DNA of 64,000 bases from Lactifluus volemus (taxonomy: Eukaryota > Basidiomycota > Agaricomycetes > Russulales > Russulaceae), in the NCBI GenBank assembly GCA_022376515.1, contig WTXI01000045.1, positions 186,001 through 250,000 of the forward strand, in the 5' to 3' direction. Both the position numbers and the translations under genes were made by a program. Below the pieces are notes generated by a model. That model was not told the DNA's origin. It made no database searches and saw only the letters and a program-made list of their open reading frames with translations. Position 1 is the first letter of the stretch; each line of letters opens with the position of its first letter. Positions 21,701 through 34,253 of this stretch are shown here, piece after piece.

Positions 21701-23399
21701 CACAAGGGGGGACACTGATATCGCACGGTTCCTTCTGGAGAATAATGCTGATGTCAACGCACGGGATATGAAAGACAGAACTTCACTTCACTTCGCGTCG
21801 GTGGAGGGACAACTAGAAATTGTTAGTCTGCTGCTCCAGCACGGCGCAATTGTGGACTGTTGTGATGGAAAGGGCATGACCCCTCTGCACTGGGCGGCGG
21901 TTTCGGGACATCTGGACATTTCTCTGTTATTGCTAGACCGGGACGTGGACGTGGACGTACAGGACAGCAAGGGTCGGACCCCGCTACACTTGGTTTCATC
22001 TAATGGGCACATTGAGGTCGCCAAGTTGCTCATCCAGCGTGGTGCAGCTGTTGATAGCCGGGATGATGAGGGGCAAACTCCCTTGGACCACGCCTCATTG
22101 AAAGGCCACCTCGATATCGTACGGCTCTTGGTCGAGAAGGGCGCGAACGTATCTTCCAGATCCAACAAGGGCTCGACTCCGTTTTACTCAGCATCACTCC
22201 GCGGGCACCTTCATGTTGTCGAGTTCCTACTTCGTTGTGATGTCAACCACGATGTCGGCGTTCAGAATGCGAACGGACAGACCGCATTGATCCTAGCATC
22301 CCAAGGAAGGAAACTTGACGTTGTGCGCTTCTTAATCGATCAAGGAGCAGACTTGAATTCCCGGTGCAAGAATTCATGCGTCGTGTTACACTGGACAGTT
22401 CAACAGGGTCATCTTGACGTCGTAAAGCTGTTTCTAGACCGCGGTGCAGACGTGAATGTACAGGGGGACCACCTTTGTACTCCGCTACATGTGGCTTCGC
22501 AGAATGGGCATATCCAAGTGGCACGATTGCTAGTGGAACGTGGGGCAATTGTCGATTCTTGTACTGATAAACAGCATACACCGCTTCACGTGGCAGCTGG
22601 AAGTGGGCAAGTCGAAGTCGTACACTTCCTACTCGAGTCAGGAGCGAATGTACATGCGATGGATGAGGCCGGCTGGACTCCGTTACACACGGCATCATGG
22701 TATGGCCATCTCAAGGTCATCAGGTTGTTGCTCAGTCGAGGTGCGGATCTCGACTCACGGAATCGCGCCAATAAGACCGCCGCAGATTTGGCATCGAAGA
22801 ATTATAAGGCCAAGGTTGCAGACTTCCTGGTGAAGTGCAAAGGAGACGAGAATTTTCGGAATGGGATATGCTCAACTGGATTGGATATAATGCTGCACGA
22901 CACTAATGAAGAGGACATTACGGAACCAACTTCACTACATGCTGCGGCCAAAGAGGGCAAACTTGGCGTTCTGCAGTCGCTTCTTGTACGTGGGGCAGAT
23001 GTCAATGCACGAAATGCAGAACATAACACTCTACTACAACTGGCATCAGAAAAGGGGCACTTCGATATGGTGCACTTACTGATTGAGTGCGGCGCGGAGG
23101 TGGATTCACGGGGCAGTGATGGGCGGACCCCGTTACACGAGGCATCGGAAAATGGGCACACTGATGTGGCGCGGTTGTTGATTGACCACGGTGCGGATGT
23201 GAACGCCATGGACGAAGATGATTGTACTCCCATTCATGTCTCAGCAGCCATGGGACAATTCTACGTTGTAGAATTGCTGCTTGCACGAGGCGCGAACCCG
23301 CATTATCTCACCGATGACGGTCGATCCGCATTCCAATTGGCGAGAGGAAGAGGATTCCGTGAAGTTGTACACCTACTCAGAGAGCAAGATGCAAAGTAA
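18736..23399 (+). pseudogene. Goodbye-NACHT-ankyrin gene 2, one frameshift
   Basis: Same 10-exon plan: 18736-19014, 19062-19109, 19170-19365, 19417-19569, 19623-19667, 19723-19755, 19812-19982, 20039-20063, 20121-20711, 20766-23399. Goodbye and NACHT are intact (Walker A PGSGKS in the 25-nt exon 8; IIIDALDEC; CVTSRPE). Exon 6 lacks three codons and exon 5 gains two relative to gene 1, both in frame. In the third ankyrin repeat (about 21706-21713) one base is missing after a G run. The frame therefore closes at 21771, and the remaining ~16 repeats lie in another frame opening at 21768. It may be a recent pseudogene, a truncated short-ankyrin protein or a consensus error at a homopolymer. Confidence 0.85.
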
Positions 23400-24563
23400 G
23401 CATAGCACTTACTAGTAAGGTGCGATGAATCATTATATGGGCGCTGATTTGATAGCTAACTTGAATCGCTTGGTCCACAGCGGCACGCTGGCATCCACCG
23501 TTATGCCTCAGTGGCTCTGTGTTTTCGGGTGTCCCCATCCACCTTCCAGACTTGCGCTTCAAATTGTGCGCCGCTCAAGGTTCACGTTTACTATAAGTAG
23601 TTGTACTTTGTGGTTTTACTATCGCTCTCACGCTTCTCCGTTACTCATTCGTTATTCATGCATATATATACTCCTAGTCCGCCGTCATATAACTGTCTTG
23701 CGTTCTCTCGTCTTAGTTTCTGTATGACCCTTCGTTTGTATCTCGGAAAGCCTCTGAACGATTCGAAGCCTTGCGAAGACGTCAATGTGTTTGGTGATTT
23801 ACCGCATAAGTACAAAAAACTTATCGTTGGGCGGCGTGAGCTGAATACGGTAGAGAGATAACCCCGGGGGGGTTCGACCCTTTCTCGTCGGTGCCGCCGG
23901 TACTACCAAAAGGGGGTTTTTTTTTTTTGCTTCTATCGCGTTTCGCGAGACGCCAGCGCACATCGTCGGCGTCGGGCGAGCTAGTCATACCCAAAGTAGC
24001 ACCAAAGAAATCGTCATGACCTTTTTCAGGAACAGGAGTTCTAGACGGGTTCTTTTTCAAGGGTTTCTTCCCCCCCCCCCCCCCGCGGAATAGGTTTCGT
24101 ATACAGACATATCATAAGTAGGATGGAAAGTTTAATAAAGGACCATGCCAGTAGGCGGAGTTCTCGCCGGAGTACCATGAAAGACGTTTTTTTGGAGGAG
24201 CAAGGCGCCGTGAAGGCCACGCCGCGCCGCGCGACGTTATTAATTAAAGGGACTACTGTAGTACTGTATGGTGGGTTTTGTCCGCCCCCGTCGTTGTCGT
24301 AGGGATGGGTGTGTCAAGGTTAAATAAAAAAGAGAGGTATGGCCTCTTCGCTCACTTGGTACTATCCATCTTTTTTCTCACACAACTCATGGTGAAACAG
24401 GTCATCCGCGGGAACGCCGGGGTGACCTTTTTTTTGCTTAAAAGGGATATGCCTCTCCTTTGCTCGCTTCCCATCTGGGCACGATGAGTTAATTTTAGAG
24501 TTGTGGGGAAAGCTTGGTGTTTGCCATATGACCTAAAATAGGATTACATATACGGGGAAACCC
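23400..24563. repeat. Downstream intergenic block of unit II
   Basis: Copy of the block after gene 1, including the candidate terminal intron (branch CTAAC, CCACAG acceptor at about 23480). It is shorter than the gene 1 copy because about 200 bases after 23775 are missing. Long homopolymers (T run near 23920, C run near 24070). No gene. Confidence 0.6.
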
Positions 24564-26810
24564 TTTTTTTTTTAAGGCTACATTTATATTCCGCAATCCA
24601 TGTGGCTATGACAAAGACGTAGTGGGATAGTAAAGGCGGCTGGGGAAGTAAGGAGCGTAGCGACATACTCGACGTTTTCGTGGTTGGGTGGGCGAGTGGG
24701 GGAAGTCTATAGTAGGGTTCACAAGTACACTAATTACCATTTTCTGGCGCCTGCTCCAGCAGGGGGATCTGTCCCGGGTCCCAGACTTGCCTCGGGAGCA
24801 TGCAGGTGCGGATCGATTGGATGAACAGGCTCACAGTCTTTCCTCCTTGGGCCGTGCTCAGTAGGATGGGGAGTGAGAGGTCACGATCCACCAGCTGGAG
24901 GATGACGCGACGGGCGTCATCGTAGGGTGGGCAGGCCGTGATGACGTGTTCGGCGGTTTGCATGGGTGCCCTGCAGGGGCAGCTCGTGGGGAGGTCTGGG
25001 TGGAATTTGGCCGTGTACGACCCGATGAAAGCATGGCCCGCAATGATCCTGACGAGGGTGGAGAAGACCGCCCTCTCGTGTCCCTTTGACCCTTGGATTA
25101 CTGGCGGGATTTTGCCGTTCGGAGGGCAATGTAAGTTTGAGAGTGGTGATTGTTGTTCAACCAGTGGTTGGCCCATGTGTCGATTGCTGAGGCTTTGGCT
25201 TCGCGACGTTGACAGCTGATGGTGAGCGGTTCACTGTGGTTGGGCGGGAGCGGGCCCGGGGTGATCGTGTTTGTAAGGTGCTTGGCACGAACGAAGCTGT
25301 GTAGCGAGCGGTCTTGTGGTGCCCAGACTACCTGGACTTTGAGGTTCCTCTTTAAGGAAAGGAGAATGTCAGCCTTCTGTCTGAACGAGAGAGAGAAGGC
25401 TTGGCCGGGGTGAGGGCCAGGCTTGGTTATGTTGCAGATGGCAGTGGAGACTGTGGAGTCAGGGGAGATGAGGACGAGGTGGGTAGTAGGGAGGATAGTA
25501 AGGATAAGTGAGATACCGGTGTCAAGGGCTGCGAGCTCGGTGTTGAGCACCGCAACCGTAAGCCCTAGGGGGCGCTCGGAGTGGCAGATTTCTCTGCCGT
25601 CGCCGTAGGCCACGGCGGCCGCGATACCGATAGGGGTGTTGTCTTCTCTGTCAGCGTTAGTGAGGGCACCTCGGCAGAAGATCGCCACTGGGGGCCATTT
25701 CGGCTTTGAGGGAGGTAAACCAACGTTTTCCGTGGCGGATTTGGGGGTCCTGGGTGAGTCGGTGGTCCCATCCGCGCAGGTTCCACGGCGCAAGGGCATG
25801 CGGGCGAAGGCGGAGGCTGTGTGTCGGGACGAGATCAGCTAGTTCTGTTAGGCGAGAGCGGGCGGGGAAGAATGGGAGCGGGAGATCTACTTCTGTGGTG
25901 CTGCTCCAGTCACTGCCTAGGCATTTGAGCAGTTGGCTGCCGCATGGGAGGCGGTATAATCTGAGGGCAGAGTTCTTTATCAGCAGTTTAATACAGATGT
26001 CAATGGGATAGATGGCCATGAATTGGTGTAATGGCTCACGTACCAGATATGATGCAAATGGCCTCATTTTGAGCTGTTTGAAGTTGTTTGACAAGGCCTA
26101 CTTGGCCCTTGTACCAGAGTTGTACATCGTAAGTGAGTACCGGGAGGCATATGGCCAGGCGCCACCTGGCAAAGTCGAGACCTCTGACTGAGTATCCGAG
26201 GAATTGGAGTGACTTGAGAGTGGACTTGACACGGTTGACAACAATGGAAATGTGTTGCTTCCACTGGAGTTTGAAATCGATGTGGAAGCCTAGATAGCTG
26301 ACGCAGTTAGCATCAATTCTATAATATGTGAGTTGGGCGTACAGCTAGTGAGCGGGGACAGGCGAAATAAATGAGCTCGGTTTTTTCGGGCTCGATACCA
26401 AATCCCGATCGCATGAGCCATTCTTCCCACTCGGTTGTAGGGCCTGTAGGCTGAGCGGAGGCAGTGGCTGACGGAGTCGTATGATGCGGCACACGCAAGG
26501 ATAAGGCCATCGTCCACATACATGGAGAGGCTGCACTTTGAGAAGGAGGGGGTTAGTGTAGATGATGGAGAGGACCGGAGAGATGGAGGAGCCTTGCGGG
26601 GCGCCAACCATGATGGAGATGGGTCGGAGACGAAGCCGTTGAAGCGGAGTTTGACAGAGCGATCTAATAGAAAGGACCTGAGCCATGAGGTCAGTTCGAG
26701 GGGAAAGCCTAGTGACTGGAAGACATGGATAAGTCGGCTGTGGTTAATGTTGTCAAAGAGGAAGGCTACACAGACTAGTTGCCCCGCTGGGAACGCCTCA
26801 CGTGGTAAGT
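24564..26810 (-). mobile_element. LINE fragment B (5'-truncated, broken)
   Basis: Same element and same end points as fragment A but uninterrupted. RT motifs (FDNINHSRLIHVFQSLGFPL, GAPQGS-ISPVLSIIYT, MYVDDGLI), RNase H-like region (LNTELAALDTGISL, LISPDSTVSTAI) and C-terminal CPCRAPMQTAEHVITACPPY are present. The frame is broken between RT blocks and before the C-terminus. The T run at 24564-24573 is the poly(A) end. Confidence 0.85.
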
Positions 26811-28084
26811 TATTTTGGTGACTCTGGTAAGCCGGGCCGGACCTGTCCCTGCCCATTCGCCGTGCTATCTCATCCGTCCCAGTGCTGACAGGCCATTTCG
26901 ATGATGCTCCCATTCATTATCTCCTCTGTGTGCCAGACTCGGAGTCTACGCTAGGCTATAGACATATGTCCCAACAGGAGATGATGTCAAGAACGATATC
27001 CTGGGTGCGATGTCCTATTAGTGTGTGGTTCACCTCAACGACATTTCTTCTTTCATGCTTTCTCTTCTAGTTGCGGACAATGCTCGCTTTAGCGTGCTCT
27101 GGGTACAGGAGTAGAGGCACTGTATGTGCTCTTAAGTGTGGTGCGTTCCGCTTTCTCCTTCCATATTATTAGTATTGACTAGCCCCGCTGGGCCCACGTA
27201 GGTGTACTAGTGATACTAGGATGTGAGAATCGCGTTGCGGGACATTTTAGACGAGAGAAGGATGCAGGAGCTAAGGCCTGAAACAAATTTGCGATCCTTT
27301 CTCATTCTTTCGGACCTCCGGGTGTTCAACGATGATTTTGATTTCGAAAGTTCACCATTACCTCAGCTGATGTCCTGCACACCATCCTCGACTTCCAGTC
27401 ACGCGTACTTTTGTCCATGCTTCTTCCATGGGTGAATCCCGCTACCCATGTAACCGTAATAGCATTGACCTCCGAGTATCCCTTGTCCAGACACACGTAC
27501 TGAGTTCCTTCGATCCCGGGACAGGTGATCTCTCATGTGCCGAGGACGTACGGGAAGAGGTGAGCAGACCAAACGAGTAGAGTACTGAAAGTGATATGAT
27601 AAGGAAGGATTTTAGTCTCGTTATCGGTGATGTGAGCGTTTCAGAGAGCATATATATTCGCGACACATGCTCCTTAAAAAGAACCTTGCATCGCAAGTCG
27701 CTCGATGTGGTGCCTGGTATCTATGGGTGGGCAAATTCAAAGGATATTTTGTTTTTATGGTAGCACTGTGGATCATGAAACGATGTCGATAGCCAGTTAT
27801 CGGAGAAATTTGTGTTAATGTAATCATAATGATGTCAGGCAAAGGCTACCAGTGACCCAACTCGACTTCAAGCTTCAGATTAATCTATCATACCCGGACC
27901 TCTGAGTAATTTGATATGTTCAAGCGTCTACTGTCAAGGTCACATCGCCCTTTGAGGCTGTGTCAATGAGGCAACACGAGGCGGCCCATGCGCCCATCTA
28001 CCATACTCTGAACTCCTTCACCACTGGCAGTCTTGCCTTCCTATCATTCCTGAATACATCAACCCTCTTGCCTACACGAGTTTG
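26811..28084. repeat. Upstream block of unit III
   Basis: Copy of the spacer seen at 17411-18735, including the conserved proximal region directly before gene 3. No gene recognised. Confidence 0.55.
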
Positions 28085-31000
28085 ATGGCATCTACTTCAA
28101 CCTTACCTTCCAACTTACCTACTATCATCGACGCTGCCTTAGACGAGTACACCAAGCAGACAGGGATAAATCTCGCCCAACACCCATCCTCTCACAAAAT
28201 CCATCAATCCGATTCCCCAGATGATATCCTAGCACTTTTCCAACAGCGGGAGAAGGAGTTTAAGGAATATCGAGATGGAAATCGCAAGCTGATAAATTGC
28301 CTCAAACCAGTCGTGCAGGTATTGCATGCGTTTTCTGGTGTCCTTGGCGGAGCGATTGGCATTGTGAGCCTCACGGGCTTCATTTCCCCCGCGTTATTGA
28401 TTATTCATGACTTCTCCAGTCACATCCACCAGCAAGAGCAATCTTTGTTGGAATTGATGTTCTCCTCGTAGTACGCCCCCTCCATCACCGCTTCCGGTCT
28501 GATCCTTCTGACATCTCATTTTGTCAGACTGCTATTGGTGTTAGTTCGAGCTATGACGCACTCGAAGATCTATTTCAATGCGTTCAGAATTTTCTTCAAC
28601 GCCTACACGTTTATACCCAGATCCCTCCCACCCCCGCGATGACAAATATACTCGTGAAGATTATGGTTCAAGTACTCTCAGTTCTTGGCTTGGCAACAAA
28701 GCAAATCAAGCAGGGACGTTTCAGTGCGTACCCCCTATCTCAACATACTTCACGTGTAGTTGAACGTGCAACAGAGAAATTCGCGAAGAAGTTACTGGGA
28801 GAGACCGAGATTGAAGCTGTATTACACAGGCTGGACCATCTTACCGACGAGGAGGCTCGCATGACCATTGCCCAGACGTTAGAGGTCGTCCATGGTCTTA
28901 TGGGGAATCTGAAGGTCGTCATGAACGGTGCGTGATGCTTCTTGATTCGTTACAAGAATTTGACAGGACTATTTCGTAGATGGCAAGGCATCGATGAGCG
29001 ATATACAGAAGGCTCTTGGTATGTCCTTTGTGTGCCCATGAATTCATGTAGATTGGACTGAGGACCAATCTAGTCAGTATGCAAGATAAATCTAGTAAGA
29101 TAAATAAGATGGAACGTTCGTCATCACCTGGATCTACTATTTTCGTCTTCGAGGTTGACACTAAATTGAAGGTGACCAATTACAAAAGGATGTGAGGAAC
29201 TGGCTCTCTCCCCCAAATCATTCGACAAACCACAACATCGCACGTCGAGCTCACCAGAGCGGGACGGCAACCTGGTTCTTGGAGGGGAGTACTATTTCTG
29301 AGTGGAAAGAAAGGGGATCCTTGCTATGGATACATGGAAAACGTATGGTTTCTTCATCACTGGCGCGTTCAGACTTCTAACAACATTTTGGCCTATTAGC
29401 TGGGTCCGGTAAAAGTATACTCTTGTACGTGTTGATGAATTGTTTCATTTTCATCTGCAGCCACTGAGTTGCCGACCAGGTCTGCGATTATTGAAGACGT
29501 CGCAGGCTTGCGCGCAGCTGGGTTGGCATCCATGGCATATTATTATTTCGATTTCAGAGATGCCAAGAAGCAGAATCGCCACGGCCTACTTTCCTCTCTC
29601 CTCACCCAGCTCTCCGTCCAGTCAAATTCGTATTATGACATAGTCTCCCGGCTGTATGCGGCACACGACAGTGGCATCCAAGATCCCGCAGATCATACAC
29701 TCACGCAGAGTTTAAAGGAAATGCTGGAACTCCATGAACAGGGGCCGATATACATCATCATAGACGCTTTGGATGAATGCCCGAATGTCTCTGGCATGCC
29801 AACGTCACGCGAAGAAGTGCTCGAACTTGTAGAGGAGCTCGTCAATCTGGAACTTCCGAATGTTCACATTTGTGTTACTAGTCGCCCCGAATACGATATC
29901 CGAGCCATCCTCGAGCCCTTGACAACACTTCGCGTGTCTCTTCACGAGGAAAGTGGACAGAAGCAAGACATCATGGATTACGTAACGAAGTTGTTAATTC
30001 GGACCGAAAGATGCGGAGGTGGAGAAAGCAGGATAAGCAACTGGTCATCGAATTCCTTTCAGAAAAGGCAGACGGGATGTAAGTCACCACATTCTTCGTG
30101 CGTAACTTGCGGTTACTTATTGGATCATGCAGGTTTCGATGGGTGTATTGCCAATTGGAATCCTTGCGTCGCAATCTACCCGCGAGTATCCAGGGTGCCC
30201 TCGACCAGTTGCCCGAGACTCTGGACGAGACATACAGACATGCCTTACTTTCCATCGAGAAAGAGATACGTGAATATGCTCAACGTCTCTTCAAGTGCCT
30301 CACTGTATCGATCCGCCCCTTGCACGTCGCCGAACTCGCCGATGTTCTTGCCATCCGATTCGAGCCTGGTGTGCTTCCAAAACATGACGTAGGATGGCGT
30401 CCAAGCGATGATGCAGAGGAAGCTGTTCTCTCTGTTGGCTCGAGCTTGATATCGGTGGTCAATGTCGATGGCTCCAAAGTCGTTCAGTTCTCCCACTTCT
30501 CGGTTAAAGAGTTCTTGACCTCTGATCACCTCGGGGACGACCTTTCCGGGTATCACATCCGTCCGCCCTGCACATACCATTCTCGCAAAGGCATGCCTCA
30601 GCATCCTGCTCAAGCTTGACGACCGCATCGACAAAGCGACGATCGAGAATTTGCCATTGGCGAGTATGCTGCTCGACATTGGGTCGAACATGCTCAATTT
30701 GATGATGTGTCATCATCGATACAAGATGAAATGCAGCACCTGTTTGACCCTGAGAAATCCCATTTTTCGGCATGGGTGTGGGTTTTCAATATAGATCGTC
30801 CTTGGAGACAACACATGTCGACGATTCATCCGACTCCTCCAGAAGCGACACCCCTATACTACGCAGTATTATGTGGATTCCATGACATTGTGCAGCACCT
30901 TCTCGTTGCTCATCAGTTAGATGCAATGGAGTGGTGGTTGTGATTGAGCCCACTGCACGCCGCGATAACCACAAGAAATTTGAAGGTCGCAGGGTTGCTG

Positions 31001-32755
31001 CTACAGCATGGTGCTGATGTAGATATCTGGGATCGAAATTGCGATACTCCTTTGGACCGGATGTCACGAGCTGGGAACACTGATATCGCACGGTTCCTTC
31101 TGGAGAATAATGCTAATGTAGGATGGGATGAGGGTACAGAACTCCACTTCACTTGGCGTCATTGGAGGGACAACTAGAAATGGTTAGTCTGCTGCTCCAG
31201 CACGGCGCAATTGTGGACTGCTATGATCACAATGTCTGGACCCCTCTGCACTATGCGGCGGTTTCGGGACAACTGGACGTTTCTCTGTTATTGCTAGACC
31301 GGGACGTGGACGTGGACGTACAGAGCGACGACGGTTGGACCCCGCTACACTTTGTTTCATCTAATGGGTACATTGACGTCGCCAAGTTGCTCATCCAGCG
31401 TGGCGCAGCTGTTGATAGCCGGAATGATGAGGAGGAAACTCCCTTGCACCACGCCTCATTGAAAGGCCACCTCGATATCGTACGGCTCTTGATCGAGAAG
31501 GGCGCGAACGTATCTTCCAGATCCAACAAGGGCTCGACTCCGTTTCACTCAGCATCACGAGGCGGGCACCTTCATGTTGTCGAGTTCCTACTTCGTTGTG
31601 ATGTCAATCACGATGTCGGCGTTCAGAATACGGACGGACAGACCGCATTGATCCTAGCATCCCAGGAAGGGAATCTTGACGTTGTGCGCTTCTTAATCGA
31701 TCAAGGAGCAGACTTGAATTCCCGGTGGAAGAATTCATGGGTCGCGTTACACTGGCAGCTCAAGAGGGTCATCTTGACATCGTACAGCTGTTTCTAGACC
31801 GCGGTGCAGACGTGAATGTACAGGGGACCACCTTTTGACTCCGCTGCATCTGGCTTCGGTGAATGGGCATATCCAAGTGGCACAATTGCTAGTTGAACGT
31901 TGGGCAATTGTCGATTCTTGTACTGATCAACAGGAAACACCGCTTCACCGGGCAGCTGGAAGTGGGCAAGTCGAAGTCGTACACTTCCTACTCGAGTCAG
32001 GAGCGAATGTACATGCGATGGATGAAGCCGGCTGGACTCCGTTACACAGGGCATCATGGAATGGCCATCTCAAGGTCATCAAGTTGTTGCTCAGTCGAGG
32101 CGCGGATCTCGACTCACGGAATCGCACCAATGAGATTGCCGCAGATTTGGCATCGGAGAATTCTAAGCCCAAGGTCGCAGACTTTTGGTCAAGTGCAAAG
32201 GAGACGAGAATTTTCGGAATGGGATATGCTCAACTGGATTGGATATAATGCTGCACGACACTAATGAAGAGGACATTACGGAACAAACTTCACTACATGC
32301 TGCGGTCTCAGAGGGCAAACTTGGCGTTGTGCAGTCGCTTCTTGCACGAGGGGCAGATGTCAATGCACGAAATGTAAACCATCGAACTCTACTACAACTG
32401 GCATCAGAAAGGGGGCACTTCGATATGGCGCACTTACTGATTGAGCGTGGCGCGGAGGTGGATTCACGGGACAGCGATGGATCGACCCCGTTACACGGGC
32501 ATCGGGATTGGGCACATTGATGTGGCGCGGTTGTTGGTTGATCACGGTGCGGATGTGAACGCCAGGAAGCAAAATAATTGGGCTCCCATTCATCTCTCAG
32601 CACTCAATGAATGCCTCGACGTTGTAGAATTGCTGCTTGCACGAGGTGCGAACCCGCATTATCTCATCGATGACGGTCGATCCGCATTCCAATTGGCGAA
32701 AGCAAGAGGATACCGTGAAATTGTACACCTACTCAGAGAGCAAGATGCAAAGTAA
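28085..32755 (+). pseudogene. Goodbye-NACHT-ankyrin gene 3, multiply frameshifted
   Basis: The Goodbye exons and the start of NACHT are well kept (start 28085; P-loop exon at 29400-29424; IIIDALDEC; CVTSRPE). From about 29990 the frame breaks repeatedly: at ~29990, ~30560, ~30660, ~30930, ~31750, ~31830, ~32190 and ~32500. Most breaks are one- or two-base deletions relative to genes 1, 4 and 5. All ankyrin repeats can still be followed in sequence. It is a pseudogene, or at most a truncated Goodbye-partial NACHT protein. It may still act as a donor of ankyrin variants by gene conversion. Confidence 0.88.
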
Positions 32756-34200
32756 GAATAGCGCTTACTAGTAAGGTGCGATGAATCATTGTATGGGCGC
32801 TGATTTGATAGCTAACTTGAATTGCTTGGTCCACAGCGGCACACTGGCATCCACCGTGATGGCTCAGTGACTCTGTGTTTTCGGCTATCCCCATCCACCT
32901 TCCAGACTTGCGCTTCAAATTGTGCGCGGCTCAAGGTTCACGTTTACTATATTTTCCACGTAGCGTTGCTAAGTAGTTTGTGGTTTTACTATCGCTCTCA
33001 GGCTTCTACTTTACTCATTCGTTGACCGTGATCATGCATATATACTCCTAGCCTGCCGTCATATAACCATCTTGCGTTCTCTCCTCTTAGTTTCTGTATG
33101 ACCATTCCTTGGTATCTCGGAAAGCCTCTGAACGATTCGAAGCCTTGCGTTGCTAAATTCTACTTTCTAACTTGATTTACTTTGTCAGTTTGAATTCCAG
33201 GGCTTTTCGAAATCAAGGAGAAGGCATTTTGAGCGCATTGTCGGGAATCGAAAGCGGTGCGTAGTAGCCCCGCGGCGAGGACTATGTGCGGAAGAGCTGT
33301 GATGGTGAGATGGGATACTGTAGATGATAACGTTTTCCAGTGGATGAAAACGAAAGATTCTTGGACGCAGCGGTACGAAAGGAAGTTCAGAGGGGGCGTC
33401 TCCGTCGCGACGAGGAAGCATGGGGCAGTAGTTATTTTTTTGCGAAGACGTCAATGTGTTATGGTGATTTACCGTATAAGTACAAAAAACGTATCGTCGG
33501 GCGGCGTGAGCCGAATACAGTAGAGAGAAAAATGGGAAAAGGGGGTGTTCGACCCTTTCTCGTCGGTGCCGCCGGTACTACCAAAAGGTTTTGTGCAACT
33601 TGGTACTAGCTCTCCCGCCGCCGACGATGTGCGCTGGCGTCTCTCGAACGCGATAGAAGCAACAAAAAGATCGTCATAACGTTTTTTAGGAAAAGGAGTC
33701 TAGAACGGGTACATTTCAAGGGTTTTCCCCCGCGGGATAGGGTTCGTATACAGAAATATAGAGTCGGAAGGAAAGTTTAAAAAAGGGCTATGCCAGTGGC
33801 GGACGGAGTACCGTGGCAATGGACAGCTTGACGTTTCTTTTTGTGGCAAGGCGCCGTGAAGGCCACGCCGCACCGCGCGATGTTAAAAGTGAGTACTGTA
33901 GACTGTATGGTGGGTTTTGTTCGCCCCCGTCGTTGTTGTAGGGATGGGTGTGTCAAGGTTAAAAAAAACGAGAAGGATGGAATAAAGTCACTTCGCTCAC
34001 TTGGTACTCTGAGGCTTTGTTTTCTCACACAACTCATGGTCATCCGCGGGAACGCCGGGTGACTTTTTTTTGCTTAAAGGGGATATGCCTCTCCTTCTCT
34101 CGCTTCACGATGAGTTGATTTTAGAGTTGTGGGTTGTGTTGAGAGGGGTGTTTGCGATAACTGATTGTGCGACCTAAAATAAGATTACATATACGGGCAT
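32756..34200. repeat. Downstream intergenic block of gene 3
   Basis: Diverged copy of the unit downstream block with several deletions and a short inverted segment at about 33593-33668 relative to all other copies. No gene. Confidence 0.6.
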
Positions 34201-34252
34201 TTATATTCCGTAACATGTGGCTATGACAAAGACGCGGTCCCGGGGGTGTCAG
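34201..34252 (-). mobile_element. LINE 3'-end remnant fused to ankyrin sequence
   Basis: About 50 bases matching the 3' edge of the LINE fragments (…CATTTATATTCCG-AACATGTGGCTATGACAAAGACG…) stop abruptly and continue as ankyrin coding sequence. This is a deletion or unequal-exchange junction. Confidence 0.7.
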
Positions 34253-34253
34253 A

